Shown: one piece after another, positions 8,007 through 16,360 of the stretch | How the letters are laid out: every line of letters begins with the position of its first letter | Position numbering within the stretch: position 1 is the first letter of the stretch | NCBI GenBank assembly: GCA_016213135.1 | Contig: JACRBQ010000045.1 | Location: 1-35,969, forward strand | DNA: 35,969 nucleotides | Direction of reading: 5' to 3' | Source: Chloroflexota bacterium | GTDB taxonomy: Bacteria; Chloroflexota; Anaerolineae; Anaerolineales; VGOW01 | Program-made: the position numbers and the translations under genes | Notes under the pieces: generated by a model | Told to the model about the DNA's origin: nothing | Database searches by the model: none | What the model saw: only the letters and a program-made list of their open reading frames with translations

Positions 8007-8061
8007 GATGGTTCTCCTTTCGAGATGCTCGTCGTTCGCCAGTTAGTGTCTTTCGGACACC

Positions 8062-8089
8062 ATTATACTCCGCCCCGACTGCTCGTCAA
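8062..8089 (-). promoter_or_regulatory. Sigma-70-type promoter of the SPFH operon
   Basis: On the minus strand TTGACG (8089-8084) and TATAAT (8067-8062) are separated by 16 bases, close to consensus. Transcription would start near 8055. The leader contains a small hairpin (GTGTC at 8046-8050 with GACAC at 8056-8060). Confidence 0.8.
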
Positions 8090-8104
8090 GAGCCAAAACA
8101 GCCC

Positions 8105-8132
8105 GGAACCTTTTTGCCTGAAGCGGTGTATA
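8105..8132 (+). promoter_or_regulatory. ECF-type promoter, probable autoregulation of the sigma gene
   Basis: GGAACC at 8105-8110 is a typical ECF -35 element. After 16 bases TGTATA follows at 8127-8132. The expected start site falls at or next to the ATG at 8141, so the message would be almost leaderless. ECF sigma factors commonly transcribe their own gene from such promoters. Confidence 0.65.
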
Positions 8133-8140
8133 TAGAGTGC

Positions 8141-8734
8141 ATGACCTTTCCGGAGAGGCTGGTGAACGACGCAGAGCTGGTCACCCGCGCCCGGCGCGCC
8201 GACGAGGCTGCCTGGGAGACGCTCACACGCGCCTATGCGGAGGCCGCCTTCCGGCTGGCCTATCTCATCCTAGGCGACCCGGACGACGCCGACGATGTGG
8301 CGCAGGAGGCATTCATCCGCGCTTATCGCGCGCTGAACCAGTTCGACCTCGCCCGCCCGTTTCGCCCGTGGCTGCTGAGCATCGTCGCCAATCTGGCCCG
8401 CAACCGCCTGCGCTCGGCGGGCCGCTACCTCGCCGCGTTGCAGCGCGCCGCCCGCGCCGACCCCGAGGCTCACGTGGGCGCGCCCGCTGATAGCGCCGCC
8501 GCGGAAGCGCGCGAGGTATGGCAGGCAGTAAAGCGACTGGGCCAGACCGACAGCGAGATTATTTACCTTCGTTATTTTTTGGATATGTCGGAGGCCGACA
8601 CGGCGCAGACGCTCGGCGTGGCCCCGGGCACGGTCAAATCGCGCACGCACCGGGCACTGGAGCGGCTGCGCAGCGTGGTGGCGAATGATTTTCCAACCTT
8701 GCGAGAGGGCTGGGGTCGAGGGACAAGACCGTGA
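8141..8734 (+). CDS. ECF-subfamily RNA polymerase sigma factor
   Basis: This 197-aa protein has the two conserved ECF regions. Region 2 spans about residues 26-90 (AAFRLAYLILGDPDDADDVAQEAFIRAYRAL...FRPWLLSIVANLARNRLR), which binds the -10 element and core polymerase. Region 4 spans about 128-180 (DSEIIYLRYFLDMSEADTAQTLGVAPGTVKSRTHRALERLR), the -35-binding helix-turn-helix. ATG 8141 is preferred over an upstream in-frame start because homology begins just after it. Its stop overlaps the start of the next gene (GTGA), implying translational coupling with the membrane partner. Confidence 0.95.
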   Translation: MTFPERLVNDAELVTRARRADEAAWETLTRAYAEAAFRLAYLILGDPDDADDVAQEAFIRAYRALNQFDLARPFRPWLLSIVANLARNRLRSAGRYLAALQRAARADPEAHVGAPADSAAAEAREVWQAVKRLGQTDSEIIYLRYFLDMSEADTAQTLGVAPGTVKSRTHRALERLRSVVANDFPTLREGWGRGTRP

Positions 8735-9534
8735 GCGAGCTTTCATTGGAACAGATCGAATCGCGATTGCGCGCCTCGGCGGCGGCGCTGCCCTACCCGC
8801 CCACCCCCGATGTGGCGGGGGCCGTTCGTTCCCGATTGGCGCCGAGTCGGCGTCCCACCCGGATGGCGACCCGGGTCACATGGGCAACCGTGATCGCGTT
8901 GGCGACTCTGGCTGTGCTACTGACCGTGCCGCAGGTGCGCGCCGGGCTGCTGGAAGTGCTGCAAGTGGGCGCAATCCGCATCTTCCTCGTCCCCCCGACC
9001 GCCACACCCACGGCTACCCTGCCGCCCCTCACGCCCGGCGCCACCCGGTTGCCCACAGGCACGTCGCCGCCCACGGCCACCCAGTTGCCCGCGTTGCTGG
9101 ATATGGCCGGCGAAACCACACTGGCCGGGGCCCAGTCCCTCGCCGGATTCACCATCCGCCTGCCGTCGTACCCAACCGGCCTCGGGCCACCCGACCGCGT
9201 GTTTGTGCAGGAGATGGGCGGGGCATTGGTGGTGCTGGTGTGGCTCGACCCCGATCATCCGGAGCGCGTGCGGTTGAGCCTGCACGAGTTCGGGCCGGAC
9301 TCGTACGCCGGGGAGAAATTTGAGCCGAAGGTGATCGCGCAATCCACGGTGCATAGCCAACCGGCAGTTTGGACAGAGGGGCCATACCTCATGCAATTGC
9401 GTTCGGGCGATATGGATATTCGCCGCCTCATCGAAGGGCACGTGTTGATCTGGCAGGAGTATGGCATCACGCTGCGCGTGGAAACCGATGCCTCACTAGA
9501 GGAGGCGGTGAAGATCGCCGAGTCGGTTCGATAA
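8731..9534 (+). CDS. Single-pass membrane protein, probable anti-sigma partner
   Basis: This 267-aa protein begins with GTG overlapping the sigma stop. The order is: a short cytoplasmic N-terminus of about 45 residues, one membrane helix (about 52-68, VTWATVIALATLAVLLTV), a Thr/Pro-rich linker (about 85-120) and an extracellular domain. The outer domain contains SLAGFTIRLPSYPTGLGPPDRVF and the end resembles DUF4367-like sensing domains. Coupling to an ECF sigma gene and this topology suggest a membrane-bound regulator of sigma activity. The N-terminus lacks the HxxxCxxC zinc motif of ZAS anti-sigma factors, so it would use another contact. Confidence 0.78.
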   Translation: MSELSLEQIESRLRASAAALPYPPTPDVAGAVRSRLAPSRRPTRMATRVTWATVIALATLAVLLTVPQVRAGLLEVLQVGAIRIFLVPPTATPTATLPPLTPGATRLPTGTSPPTATQLPALLDMAGETTLAGAQSLAGFTIRLPSYPTGLGPPDRVFVQEMGGALVVLVWLDPDHPERVRLSLHEFGPDSYAGEKFEPKVIAQSTVHSQPAVWTEGPYLMQLRSGDMDIRRLIEGHVLIWQEYGITLRVETDASLEEAVKIAESVR

Positions 9535-9544
9535 CTGCTATTCG

Positions 9545-9577
9545 AGACCGACGCGGTCTTGAAGATCGCGTCGGTCT
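9545..9577 (+). repeat. Strong 11-bp-stem hairpin before the cytochrome c gene
   Basis: AGACCGACGCG (9545-9555) pairs perfectly with CGCGTCGGTCT (9567-9577) around an 11-base loop. No T-run follows, and a GGAGGAAAA ribosome binding site starts three bases later. It may be an mRNA processing or stability element, or an operator; it is a poor intrinsic terminator. Confidence 0.6.
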
Positions 9578-9594
9578 ATGGAGGAAAACTACCA

Positions 9595-10479
9595 ATGAAC
9601 ATCCGTTACCGATTACCCGTCGCCCTCGCCCTCGTCGCCGCTGTGGCCCTGCTGGCCGCCCCGGCGCTGGCAGGCGGCTGGGCGGTGGTCACGCTCGACT
9701 CGCTGCCCGCCTATGCCGTGGCCAACCAACCACTCACCGTCAGTTTCATGATCCGCCAGCACGGTCAAACGCCGTGGCAGTTTGACCGCGTGCAAGTGGA
9801 GGCCGCTCGCCAGGGCGGCGGCGCAACGCTTTCGTTCGACGCCAGGCAAGATGGCGCGAAGGGCCACTACTCGGCGGTCCTCACATTCCCCAGTGATGGC
9901 ACATGGAGTTGGGGCGTGGAATCGGGTCTGTATCCCGACCGTCAGCCCATGCCCCCGCTCACCGTGTTGGCCTCCGCGCCCGATGGAACCGCTAACACAC
10001 CCGCCCCGGCTGGCGGCGCGATCAACTTGCCCACGGCCGTCGGCTTGGCCGGGCTGGTGGTGTCCGCCGGCGGATTGCTGGCGCTGGCGCACACGCGCCG
10101 GCCCTGGGCGGCAGTGTTGTTGCTCATTGCCCTCACGGTGAGCGGCGTGGGCTTCGCCTCGGCGGCGGGCGTGTCGGTGGCGGAGCCAAAGGCCCGCATG
10201 TTGCCGGCGCCGACCGGGCTAATGCTGGGGCAGCAGCTATTCGTTGCCAAGGGCTGCGTGGTGTGCCACATTCACGATGCGGCAAAAGATGTGAAGCGTC
10301 AGTTCGATTTCACCCTCGACGGCGCGCCCGTTCTGACCAACTACAAAGGCAGCCCGGACTTTTTGGCGAAGTGGCTGGACAATCCTGCTGCCATCAAGCC
10401 CGGCACGGAGATGCCTACGCTCGGGCTAAGCGACGAGGAGAACGGGGCGTTGGTCGCGTTTCTCACGTCGGGTCGATAG
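9595..10479 (+). CDS. Membrane-anchored protein with C-terminal cytochrome c domain
   Basis: This 294-aa protein begins with a signal peptide (residues 1-26, cleaved after APALA). A beta-rich extracytoplasmic domain follows (about 27-125, resembling FixH/YtkA-like domains). Two membrane helices are at about 145-162 and 169-190. The C-terminal class I cytochrome c domain carries CVVCH (heme c, about residues 221-225) and a distal methionine in GTEMPTLGLSDEE. ATG 9595 follows GGAGGAAAA. It likely transfers electrons outside the membrane. It sits downstream of the sigma/anti-sigma pair and may be a target or a signalling partner. Confidence 0.85.
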   Translation: MNIRYRLPVALALVAAVALLAAPALAGGWAVVTLDSLPAYAVANQPLTVSFMIRQHGQTPWQFDRVQVEAARQGGGATLSFDARQDGAKGHYSAVLTFPSDGTWSWGVESGLYPDRQPMPPLTVLASAPDGTANTPAPAGGAINLPTAVGLAGLVVSAGGLLALAHTRRPWAAVLLLIALTVSGVGFASAAGVSVAEPKARMLPAPTGLMLGQQLFVAKGCVVCHIHDAAKDVKRQFDFTLDGAPVLTNYKGSPDFLAKWLDNPAAIKPGTEMPTLGLSDEENGALVAFLTSGR

Positions 10480-10517
10480 CGGTCGTCCGAAATCACCGGC
10501 CCTCAGCCAAAAAATCC

Positions 10518-10546
10518 TTGACAAACGTCCGCCGGGAGGCTAATAT
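10518..10546 (+). promoter_or_regulatory. Consensus-like sigma-70 promoter of the IclR operon
   Basis: TTGACA (10518-10523) and TAATAT (10541-10546) are separated by exactly 17 bases. Transcription would begin near 10553, inside the adjacent palindrome, which suggests autorepression. Confidence 0.85.
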
Positions 10547-10548
10547 GG

Positions 10549-10565
10549 ATTTCATATAATGAAAT
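10549..10565 (+). promoter_or_regulatory. Probable IclR operator
   Basis: The palindrome ATTTCAT-ATA-ATGAAAT lies on the predicted transcription start. A wider imperfect inverted repeat (ATGGATTTCAT with ATGAAATTCCAT, about 10545-10574) includes it. IclR-family sites are typically AT-rich palindromes such as TGGAAAT-type half sites, so autoregulation by the downstream IclR protein is likely. Confidence 0.65.
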
Positions 10566-10577
10566 GAAATTCCATAA

Positions 10578-11351
10578 ATGGCGACCAACGATCCCTACCC
10601 CGGCGCGCAAGCCGTAACCCGCGCCATCGGCCTGCTCAAAGCCTTCACCGATGCCCAGCCCGAGTGGGGCCTCGGTGAATTGGCGCAGGCCGCCGGGCTG
10701 AACAAAACCACCACTTTTCGCCTGCTGGCCGCGCTCGAAAGCGAGGGGCTGATTGCCCGCAACCCGCAGACGGACGCTTACCGCCTCGGCCCCGAAGCCA
10801 TTGTGCTGGGGGGGCGCGCCCTGCGCGCCAACGGCCTGCGCGCCGTGAGCCGCGCCGAGCTGGAAGCGCTGGCGCAGGAAACCGGCGAAACCGCCACGCT
10901 GGAAGTGCTCACCGACTCCGACGCGCTGATCCTCGACGAAGTCTTGAGCCGCCACATGATCGGCGGCACGCCCTCTATTGGCACTCGCTGGCCCGCGCAC
11001 ACCACCTCCACCGGCAAGGCCATCCTCGCCGCGTTGCCCGACGACCTGCTCAACGCCGCTCTGCCCCGCCGCCTGCCCACCCCCACCGACAAATCCATTG
11101 CCGACCGCGAGACACTGCGCGCCGAGGTGGCCAAAGTGCGACGGCAGGGCTACGCCGTGGCCAGCGAGGAACTGGAGCCGGGCTTTGTAGCCATCGGCGC
11201 GCCGGTGCACGACCACAACGGGCAAGTGATCGCCGCCATCAGCGTGGGCGGGCCGAAGAACCGCATGCCCGCCGACCGCATCGCCGAAATTGCGGCATTG
11301 GTCAAAGCGGCGGCGGAGAGAATTTCCAAGCAACTGGGACACAAACCATGA
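10578..11351 (+). CDS. IclR-family transcriptional regulator
   Basis: This 257-aa protein is full length for the family. The N-terminal winged helix-turn-helix spans about residues 12-70 (QAVTRAIGLLKAF...GLGELAQAAGLNKTTTFRLLAALESEGLI). The C-terminal effector-binding domain spans about 85-250 and contains the family motif HTTSTGKAILAALP. It probably controls the demethylation genes that follow: its stop overlaps the start of the GcvT-like gene by four bases (ATGA). The likely effector is the quaternary amine or methylated compound handled by the locus; this is inference. Confidence 0.94.
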   Translation: MATNDPYPGAQAVTRAIGLLKAFTDAQPEWGLGELAQAAGLNKTTTFRLLAALESEGLIARNPQTDAYRLGPEAIVLGGRALRANGLRAVSRAELEALAQETGETATLEVLTDSDALILDEVLSRHMIGGTPSIGTRWPAHTTSTGKAILAALPDDLLNAALPRRLPTPTDKSIADRETLRAEVAKVRRQGYAVASEELEPGFVAIGAPVHDHNGQVIAAISVGGPKNRMPADRIAEIAALVKAAAERISKQLGHKP

Positions 11352-12535
11352 TTCGAACCACCCCCTTCCACTCCCGCACCTCCCCCCTCTGTGAAGCCCA
11401 AAACTGGCGGCGCTGGGCCGGCTATTTCATCGTCGGTTCGTACGAGCTGACGCACGAGCGCGAGTATTGGGCCATTCGCAACGCCGCGGCGCTCATCGAC
11501 ATCACGCCGCTGTACAAGTACCGCCTCACCGGCCCGGACGCCTGCCGCCTGCTGAACCGCATCGTGACCCGCGACGTGTCGAAGTGTGCGGTGGGTCAAG
11601 TGATGTACACGCCGTGGTGTGACGACGACGGCAAGACGATCGACGATGGCACGGTGTCGCGGCTGGACGAGCAAACGTATCGCCTGACCTCCGCCGACCC
11701 GGGGCTGCTGTGGTTGCACCACAACGCCCTCGGCCTCGCCGTGACCATTGATGACGTGTCGGACACAACGGCGGCACTGGCGCTGCAAGGCCCATCCGCC
11801 CGCGCCATCCTGCAACAACTGTGCCCTGCCCCGCTGGAGGCGCTGAGATACTTCCGGCTGACGCAGACGACGCTGGCGGGCATCCCGGCCACCGTAAGCC
11901 GCACGGGCTACACCGGCGATTTGGGGTACGAGATTTGGCTCGACGCCAAAGACGCAGTGTCGGCGTGGGACGCCCTCACTGTTGCGGGGGACGCATACGG
12001 GCTGACCCCCGCCGGGATACTGGCCCTCGACATCGCCCGCGTGGAAGCAGGGCTGATCATGATCGACGTGGATTACACCTCGTCCAAGCGCGCGCACATT
12101 GCGGCGCAGAAATCGTCGCCGTTGGAATTGGGGTTGGGCTGGGCAGTGGATTTGGAGAAAGAGAACTTCATCGGGCGAAAGGCGCTCGTTGAAGAGAAGC
12201 GGCGCGCCCCGGAGTGGCGGTTGGCCGGGGTGGAGGTGGACTGGGTGTCACTGGAAGAGGTGTATGCGCAGGTGGGGCTGCACCCGCAAGTGCCGGCCAC
12301 AGCGTGGCGAACCAGCGTCCCCATTTACGTCGAAGGGGTGCAGGTCGGGTACGCCTCCAGCGGTTGCTGGTCGCCCATCCTCAAGAAATACATCGCGCTG
12401 GCGCACTTGCGGGCCGAACACGCCAGGCCGGGCACGCCGGTCAACATGGAAGTGACGGTGGAACATCAGCGCCGGCAGGCGGCGGCTGCCGTGGCGAAAC
12501 TGCCGTTCTTTGATCCGCAGCGCAAGAAGGCATGA
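11348..12535 (+). CDS. GcvT-family aminomethyltransferase / demethylase-like protein
   Basis: This 395-aa protein belongs to the GcvT fold family (glycine cleavage T protein, DmdA, sarcosine and dimethylglycine demethylating proteins), which moves methyl or methylene groups to tetrahydrofolate. Visible family motifs are YKYRLTGPDACRLLNRIVTRDVS (about 57-79), DDDGKTIDDGTVSRLDEQTYRL (about 92-113), RTGYTGDLGYEIW (about 186-198) and LALDIARVEAGL. It is longer than GcvT (about 365 aa). No gcvH or gcvP is near, so it is probably a catabolic demethylase. It forms an operon with IclR and the FAD oxidoreductases. Confidence 0.86.
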   Translation: MIRTTPFHSRTSPLCEAQNWRRWAGYFIVGSYELTHEREYWAIRNAAALIDITPLYKYRLTGPDACRLLNRIVTRDVSKCAVGQVMYTPWCDDDGKTIDDGTVSRLDEQTYRLTSADPGLLWLHHNALGLAVTIDDVSDTTAALALQGPSARAILQQLCPAPLEALRYFRLTQTTLAGIPATVSRTGYTGDLGYEIWLDAKDAVSAWDALTVAGDAYGLTPAGILALDIARVEAGLIMIDVDYTSSKRAHIAAQKSSPLELGLGWAVDLEKENFIGRKALVEEKRRAPEWRLAGVEVDWVSLEEVYAQVGLHPQVPATAWRTSVPIYVEGVQVGYASSGCWSPILKKYIALAHLRAEHARPGTPVNMEVTVEHQRRQAAAAVAKLPFFDPQRKKA

Positions 12536-12552
12536 GGCGAAGGGACACAGCT

Positions 12553-14127
12553 ATGAGCAAGAATTACGATGCCATCATCATCGGCGGGGGGCACAACGGA
12601 TTGGTGAACGCCGCCTACCTGGCGCGGGCGGGCAAGAGCGTGCTGGTGCTGGAGCGGCGGCATTTGGTGGGCGGCGCGGCAGTGACGGAGGAGATTTACC
12701 CCGGCTTCAAGTACACGGTGTTCTCTTACGTCGTCAGTTTGCTGCGACCCGAAGTGATCCGCGATCTTGAATTGCCCAAACACGGCCTGCGGATTTTGCC
12801 CCTGCCCAGCACGCTCACCCCGCTGCCTAACGGCGATTACATTGCCTTTTGGGACGACCACGACAAAACACGGCGCGAGATATACCGCCACTCGCCGCGC
12901 GACGCCGAGGCCTACGACGAGTTCGGGCATTTGATGTATCACATGGCGAAGGCGGTGCGGCCCATCCTCAGCATGATCCCGCCGGACCCCACCTCGCTCA
13001 GCCCCAACGATCTGCGCGGCCTGCTGAAGTTCGGCGGGCACATGCAGGGCCTCGGCGAGGAACACTTTTACGCGCTGTTCAAATTGATGACGATGAGCGC
13101 CGCCGACTTTTTAGACGAGTGGTTCGAGTGCGAGCCGCTCAAGGGAACAAAGTCGGCCAGCGGCATCATCGGCACGTTTTTGGGGCCGCGCTCGCCCGGC
13201 ACGGCGTATGTGCTGCTGCATCACTACATGGGCGAGATCGACGGCGCGTTCCGGGCGTGGGGCTTTGCCAAAGGCGGCACGGGCGGCATCAGCGAGTCCA
13301 TTGCCGGCGCGGCCCGAAGCTTCGGGGCAGAGATCAGGCTCAATGCGAGCGTGGCCCAGGTGATCGTGAAAAACGGGAAAGCGGTCGGGGTGGCGTTGGA
13401 GGGCGGCGACGAGTTGTACGCCAACGTCGTCGTGTCCAGCCTCGATCCCAAACTTACGTTCCTCAAGCTGACCGATCCCAAAGACTTGCCAACCGACTTC
13501 ATCGAGTCGATCCGCCGCTTCAAGATTCGCGGCTCGTCGGGCAAAGTGAATCTGGCGCTGAGCGAGCTGCCGAACTTCACCTGCATGCCCGGTTTCGGCC
13601 CGCACCTGCGCGGCGCAGTTTCGATAAGCCCCAGCGTGGATTACATCGAGCGCGCTTACGACGACGCGAAGTACGGCGACTTTGCGCGGCGGCCTTACGT
13701 GGACGCGATCATTCCCTCGATGATTGACCCCGGCATGGCCCCGCCCGGGCAACACGTGATGAGTTGCTTTGTGCAGTATGCGCCCTACCATTTGAACGGC
13801 GGCTGGACCGACGCGAAGCGCGAGGCCTTTGGCGACGCGGTGGTGAACGTGCTGGCCGAGCATGCGCCCAACCTCAAGCGTTCCATCTTGCACCGGCAGG
13901 TGATCACCCCGCTGGACATCGAGCGCACCACAGGCCTCACCGAGGGCAACATCTTTCAGGGCGATCTGGCCCTCAACCAGCTTTTCTTTCTGCGGCCTTC
14001 GCCGGACTGGGCCAACTTCCGCACGCCCATTCGCGGGTATTACCAGTGCGGCTCGGGCACGCACCCCGGCGGCGGCATTATGGGCGCGGGCGGGCGGCTG
14101 GCGGCGCTGGAAATTTTGAAGGGGTGA
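12553..14127 (+). CDS. FAD-dependent oxidoreductase, phytoene-desaturase-like (copy 1)
   Basis: This 524-aa flavoprotein begins with a dinucleotide-binding motif (DAIIIGGGHNGLVNAAYLARAGKSVLVLERR, residues 5-35) and the GGAAVTEEIYPGF segment. It closes with the FAD-contacting C-terminal motif YYQCGSGTHPGGGIMGAGGRLAA. These features match the CrtI/PYROXD2-like amine-oxidase superfamily. Substrate class is uncertain; context suggests oxidation of a methylated amine or a related compound. The next gene is a paralog of exactly the same length. ATG 12553 starts the homology; the ATG 21 bases upstream is less likely. Confidence 0.88.
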   Translation: MSKNYDAIIIGGGHNGLVNAAYLARAGKSVLVLERRHLVGGAAVTEEIYPGFKYTVFSYVVSLLRPEVIRDLELPKHGLRILPLPSTLTPLPNGDYIAFWDDHDKTRREIYRHSPRDAEAYDEFGHLMYHMAKAVRPILSMIPPDPTSLSPNDLRGLLKFGGHMQGLGEEHFYALFKLMTMSAADFLDEWFECEPLKGTKSASGIIGTFLGPRSPGTAYVLLHHYMGEIDGAFRAWGFAKGGTGGISESIAGAARSFGAEIRLNASVAQVIVKNGKAVGVALEGGDELYANVVVSSLDPKLTFLKLTDPKDLPTDFIESIRRFKIRGSSGKVNLALSELPNFTCMPGFGPHLRGAVSISPSVDYIERAYDDAKYGDFARRPYVDAIIPSMIDPGMAPPGQHVMSCFVQYAPYHLNGGWTDAKREAFGDAVVNVLAEHAPNLKRSILHRQVITPLDIERTTGLTEGNIFQGDLALNQLFFLRPSPDWANFRTPIRGYYQCGSGTHPGGGIMGAGGRLAALEILKG

Positions 14128-14132
14128 ACAAC

Positions 14133-15707
14133 ATGCCTCAATATGACGCGATCATTATCGGCGCGGGATTGAACGGGCTGACGACGGCGGCTTACCTCGC
14201 CAGGGCCGGGCGGCGGGTGCTAGTGCTGGAACAGCGCGATGTGCTCGGCGGCGCGGCGGCCACCGAGGAAGTGTTCCCCGGATTCAAATTCGACACGGTG
14301 ACTCACAGCGCCGCCGGCTTCAGTTCGCAGATCGTCCGCGATTTGGACCTGGGCCGGCACGGGCTGGCGATCGCCAGCCCCGACCCGGCGGTGTTCGCCC
14401 CACAGGTCGGCGGTGACGGGCTGACGCTGTGGCGCGATGGGGCCAAATCGGTCGAGGCGATTCGCAAGTTCTCAAACGCAGATGCGGAGAAGTGGCCCGC
14501 CTTCTGCAAACAAATGGCGCGGCTGGCCGGGTTCCTCGAAACAGTGTACGCCGCCGCCCCGCCCCTGCCCACCGAGATGACTCCGGGTAATTTGATGACG
14601 CTGGGCAAACTGGGATTAGGCCTCAAGGGGCTGGGCGACAAAGACATGGTCGAGGCGCTGCGCACACTACCCATGCCCGTGGCCGACCTGCTGGACTATT
14701 GGTTTGAGAGCGATTTGCTGAAGGGCACTTTGGGAGCCGGCGGCATCACCGGACTCTTTCAGGGGCCACGCGCCGGCGGCACGGCTTATATGTTTTTACA
14801 TCACCACGTGGGCAGCGAGGAGGGCGCGTTCCGCGCGGCGCGGCTGGTGCGCGGCGGCATGGGCCAACTGGCCGGGGCGCTGGCCGCGGCGGCCAAAAGC
14901 TACGGCGCGGAGATTCGCACCGGGGTAGCCGTATCGCGGATAAATGTTCGGGACGGGCGGGCGGTGAGTGTGCATGCAGCCAATGGCGAGGAGTTCGGGG
15001 CCAGGATCACTGTGTCCAGCGCCGACCCACGGCGCACGTTTTTCAAGTTGGTCGATCCGTTTGAATTGGAGGCCCGATTTGTCAACGCCGTTCGCCATAT
15101 CCGATTCAAAGGGGCGGTGGCCAAAGTGAACCTTGCGCTCAGCGAGTTGCCCCACTTCGCGGGCAGCGGCGCGGACAACCTGCGTGGCACGATTTCGATC
15201 AGCCCGAGCCTCGATTATTTGGAGCGCGCCTTCGACGATGCGAAGTACGGCCGCCTCTCGCGCCGGCCGTATCTCGAAGCGATCCTCCCTACGCTGACCG
15301 ACCCGGCGCCGGCCCCGGCGGGCAAGCACGTGATGTCGGTGCTGGTGCAGTATGCGCCGTACCGGCTGAAGGAAGGCGCGTGGCCGGAGCAGCGCGAGGC
15401 GCTCGGCGATTTGGTGGTGGACACGCTGGCAGAGTATGCGCCCAATCTCAAAAGCGCCATAGAGCACCGGCAGGTACTCACGCCGCTCGACCTCGAAGAA
15501 ACGTATGGACTCACCGAGGGCAATTTGAATCACGGCGAGCTGACGCTCGATCAGTTTTTGTTCATGCGCCCCGTGCCGGGCTGGGCGCAGTATCGCACGC
15601 CCATCGAGGGGCTATATTTGTGCGGCGCGGGCGCGCACCCGGGCGGCCTCCCCAGCGCGGCGGGGCGCAACGCGGCGCGGGAAATGTTGAGGCGCTCAAA
15701 TGCGTGA
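14133..15707 (+). CDS. FAD-dependent oxidoreductase, phytoene-desaturase-like (copy 2)
   Basis: This 524-aa protein is colinear with the preceding gene product and about half identical by eye, for example in SKVNLALSELP-like blocks, the SISPSLDYLERAFDDAKYG segment and TPLDLEETYGLTEGN. The N-terminal FAD motif is IIGAGLNGLTTAAYLARAGRRVLVLEQ. The C-terminal motif is LYLCGAGAHPGGLPSAAGRNAA, diverged from copy 1. ATG 14133 has AAGGGGTG upstream; the frame is open much further upstream but only as an antiparallel shadow of copy 1. The pair may form a heterodimer; this is inference. Confidence 0.88.
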   Translation: MPQYDAIIIGAGLNGLTTAAYLARAGRRVLVLEQRDVLGGAAATEEVFPGFKFDTVTHSAAGFSSQIVRDLDLGRHGLAIASPDPAVFAPQVGGDGLTLWRDGAKSVEAIRKFSNADAEKWPAFCKQMARLAGFLETVYAAAPPLPTEMTPGNLMTLGKLGLGLKGLGDKDMVEALRTLPMPVADLLDYWFESDLLKGTLGAGGITGLFQGPRAGGTAYMFLHHHVGSEEGAFRAARLVRGGMGQLAGALAAAAKSYGAEIRTGVAVSRINVRDGRAVSVHAANGEEFGARITVSSADPRRTFFKLVDPFELEARFVNAVRHIRFKGAVAKVNLALSELPHFAGSGADNLRGTISISPSLDYLERAFDDAKYGRLSRRPYLEAILPTLTDPAPAPAGKHVMSVLVQYAPYRLKEGAWPEQREALGDLVVDTLAEYAPNLKSAIEHRQVLTPLDLEETYGLTEGNLNHGELTLDQFLFMRPVPGWAQYRTPIEGLYLCGAGAHPGGLPSAAGRNAAREMLRRSNA

Positions 15708-16344
15708 ACCAGTCAACGGCTTGACCCATTTTTTTGCGGCCCTCGCGGCAGTGGTAGGCCTGCCGCTGCTGCTCATCGCCGGTCGCGGCGACGCGGCCAA
15801 ACAGCTTTCGCTGGCTGTCTACGGCGCAAGCCTGACGCTGATGCTGATGGCGAGCGCGTCGTATCACCTCATCAAAGGCTCGCCGGAGCGGATTCAATTC
15901 CTGCGCAAGATCGACCACTCGGCCATTTACGTGCTCATCGCCGGAACGTACACGCCCATCTGCTTCAACGTGCTCACCGGCTTTTGGCGCTGGGGGCTGC
16001 TGGCGATCATCTGGGGCATTGCGCTGGCGGGCATCGGGTTGAAGATCGCGTTCATCAAAACGCCGCGCCTGCTCACGGCGGGCGTGTACGTGCTGATGGG
16101 CTGGCTGGGCGTGCTGGGCCTCGGCGAAATGATCCGCACGCTGCCGGTGGAGGCCATGGTGTGGCTCGCCCTCGGCGGGCTATTCTTCACCGTGGGCGCG
16201 GTGGTGTACGTCACCAAGAAACTGGACTTCGTGCCGGGCGTGTTCGGCTTCCACGAAGTGTGGCATCTGTTCGTCATCGCCGGGTGCCTCAGTCACTTCA
16301 TCCTCATCTGGCTCTACGTCGCGCCGTACGCGCGAGCAGGCTAG
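15700..16344 (+). CDS. Hemolysin III / YqfA (PAQR superfamily) membrane protein
   Basis: This 214-aa protein has about seven membrane helices and is full length. The PAQR metal-site motifs are visible: SASYHLI (S-x3-H, about residues 48-54), KIDHSAIYVLIAGTYTP and FGFHEVWHLFVIAGCLSHF (HxxxH, about 183-201). Members are putative zinc-dependent membrane hydrolases or channels. Its start overlaps the upstream oxidoreductase by eight bases, so it belongs to the IclR operon by position although its link to demethylation is not obvious. Confidence 0.93.
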   Translation: MREPVNGLTHFFAALAAVVGLPLLLIAGRGDAAKQLSLAVYGASLTLMLMASASYHLIKGSPERIQFLRKIDHSAIYVLIAGTYTPICFNVLTGFWRWGLLAIIWGIALAGIGLKIAFIKTPRLLTAGVYVLMGWLGVLGLGEMIRTLPVEAMVWLALGGLFFTVGAVVYVTKKLDFVPGVFGFHEVWHLFVIAGCLSHFILIWLYVAPYARAG

Positions 16345-16360
16345 ATTCTTTGGACACAGA

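Noticed and set aside
9545-9577. Hairpin before the cytochrome gene as an intrinsic terminator
   Set aside because: No T-run follows and it is immediately next to a ribosome binding site; it was recorded as a structural repeat instead.
13764-14132. Upstream extension of the second FAD oxidoreductase frame
   Set aside because: It reads through the first oxidoreductase in another frame; homology and the ribosome binding site begin at ATG 14133.
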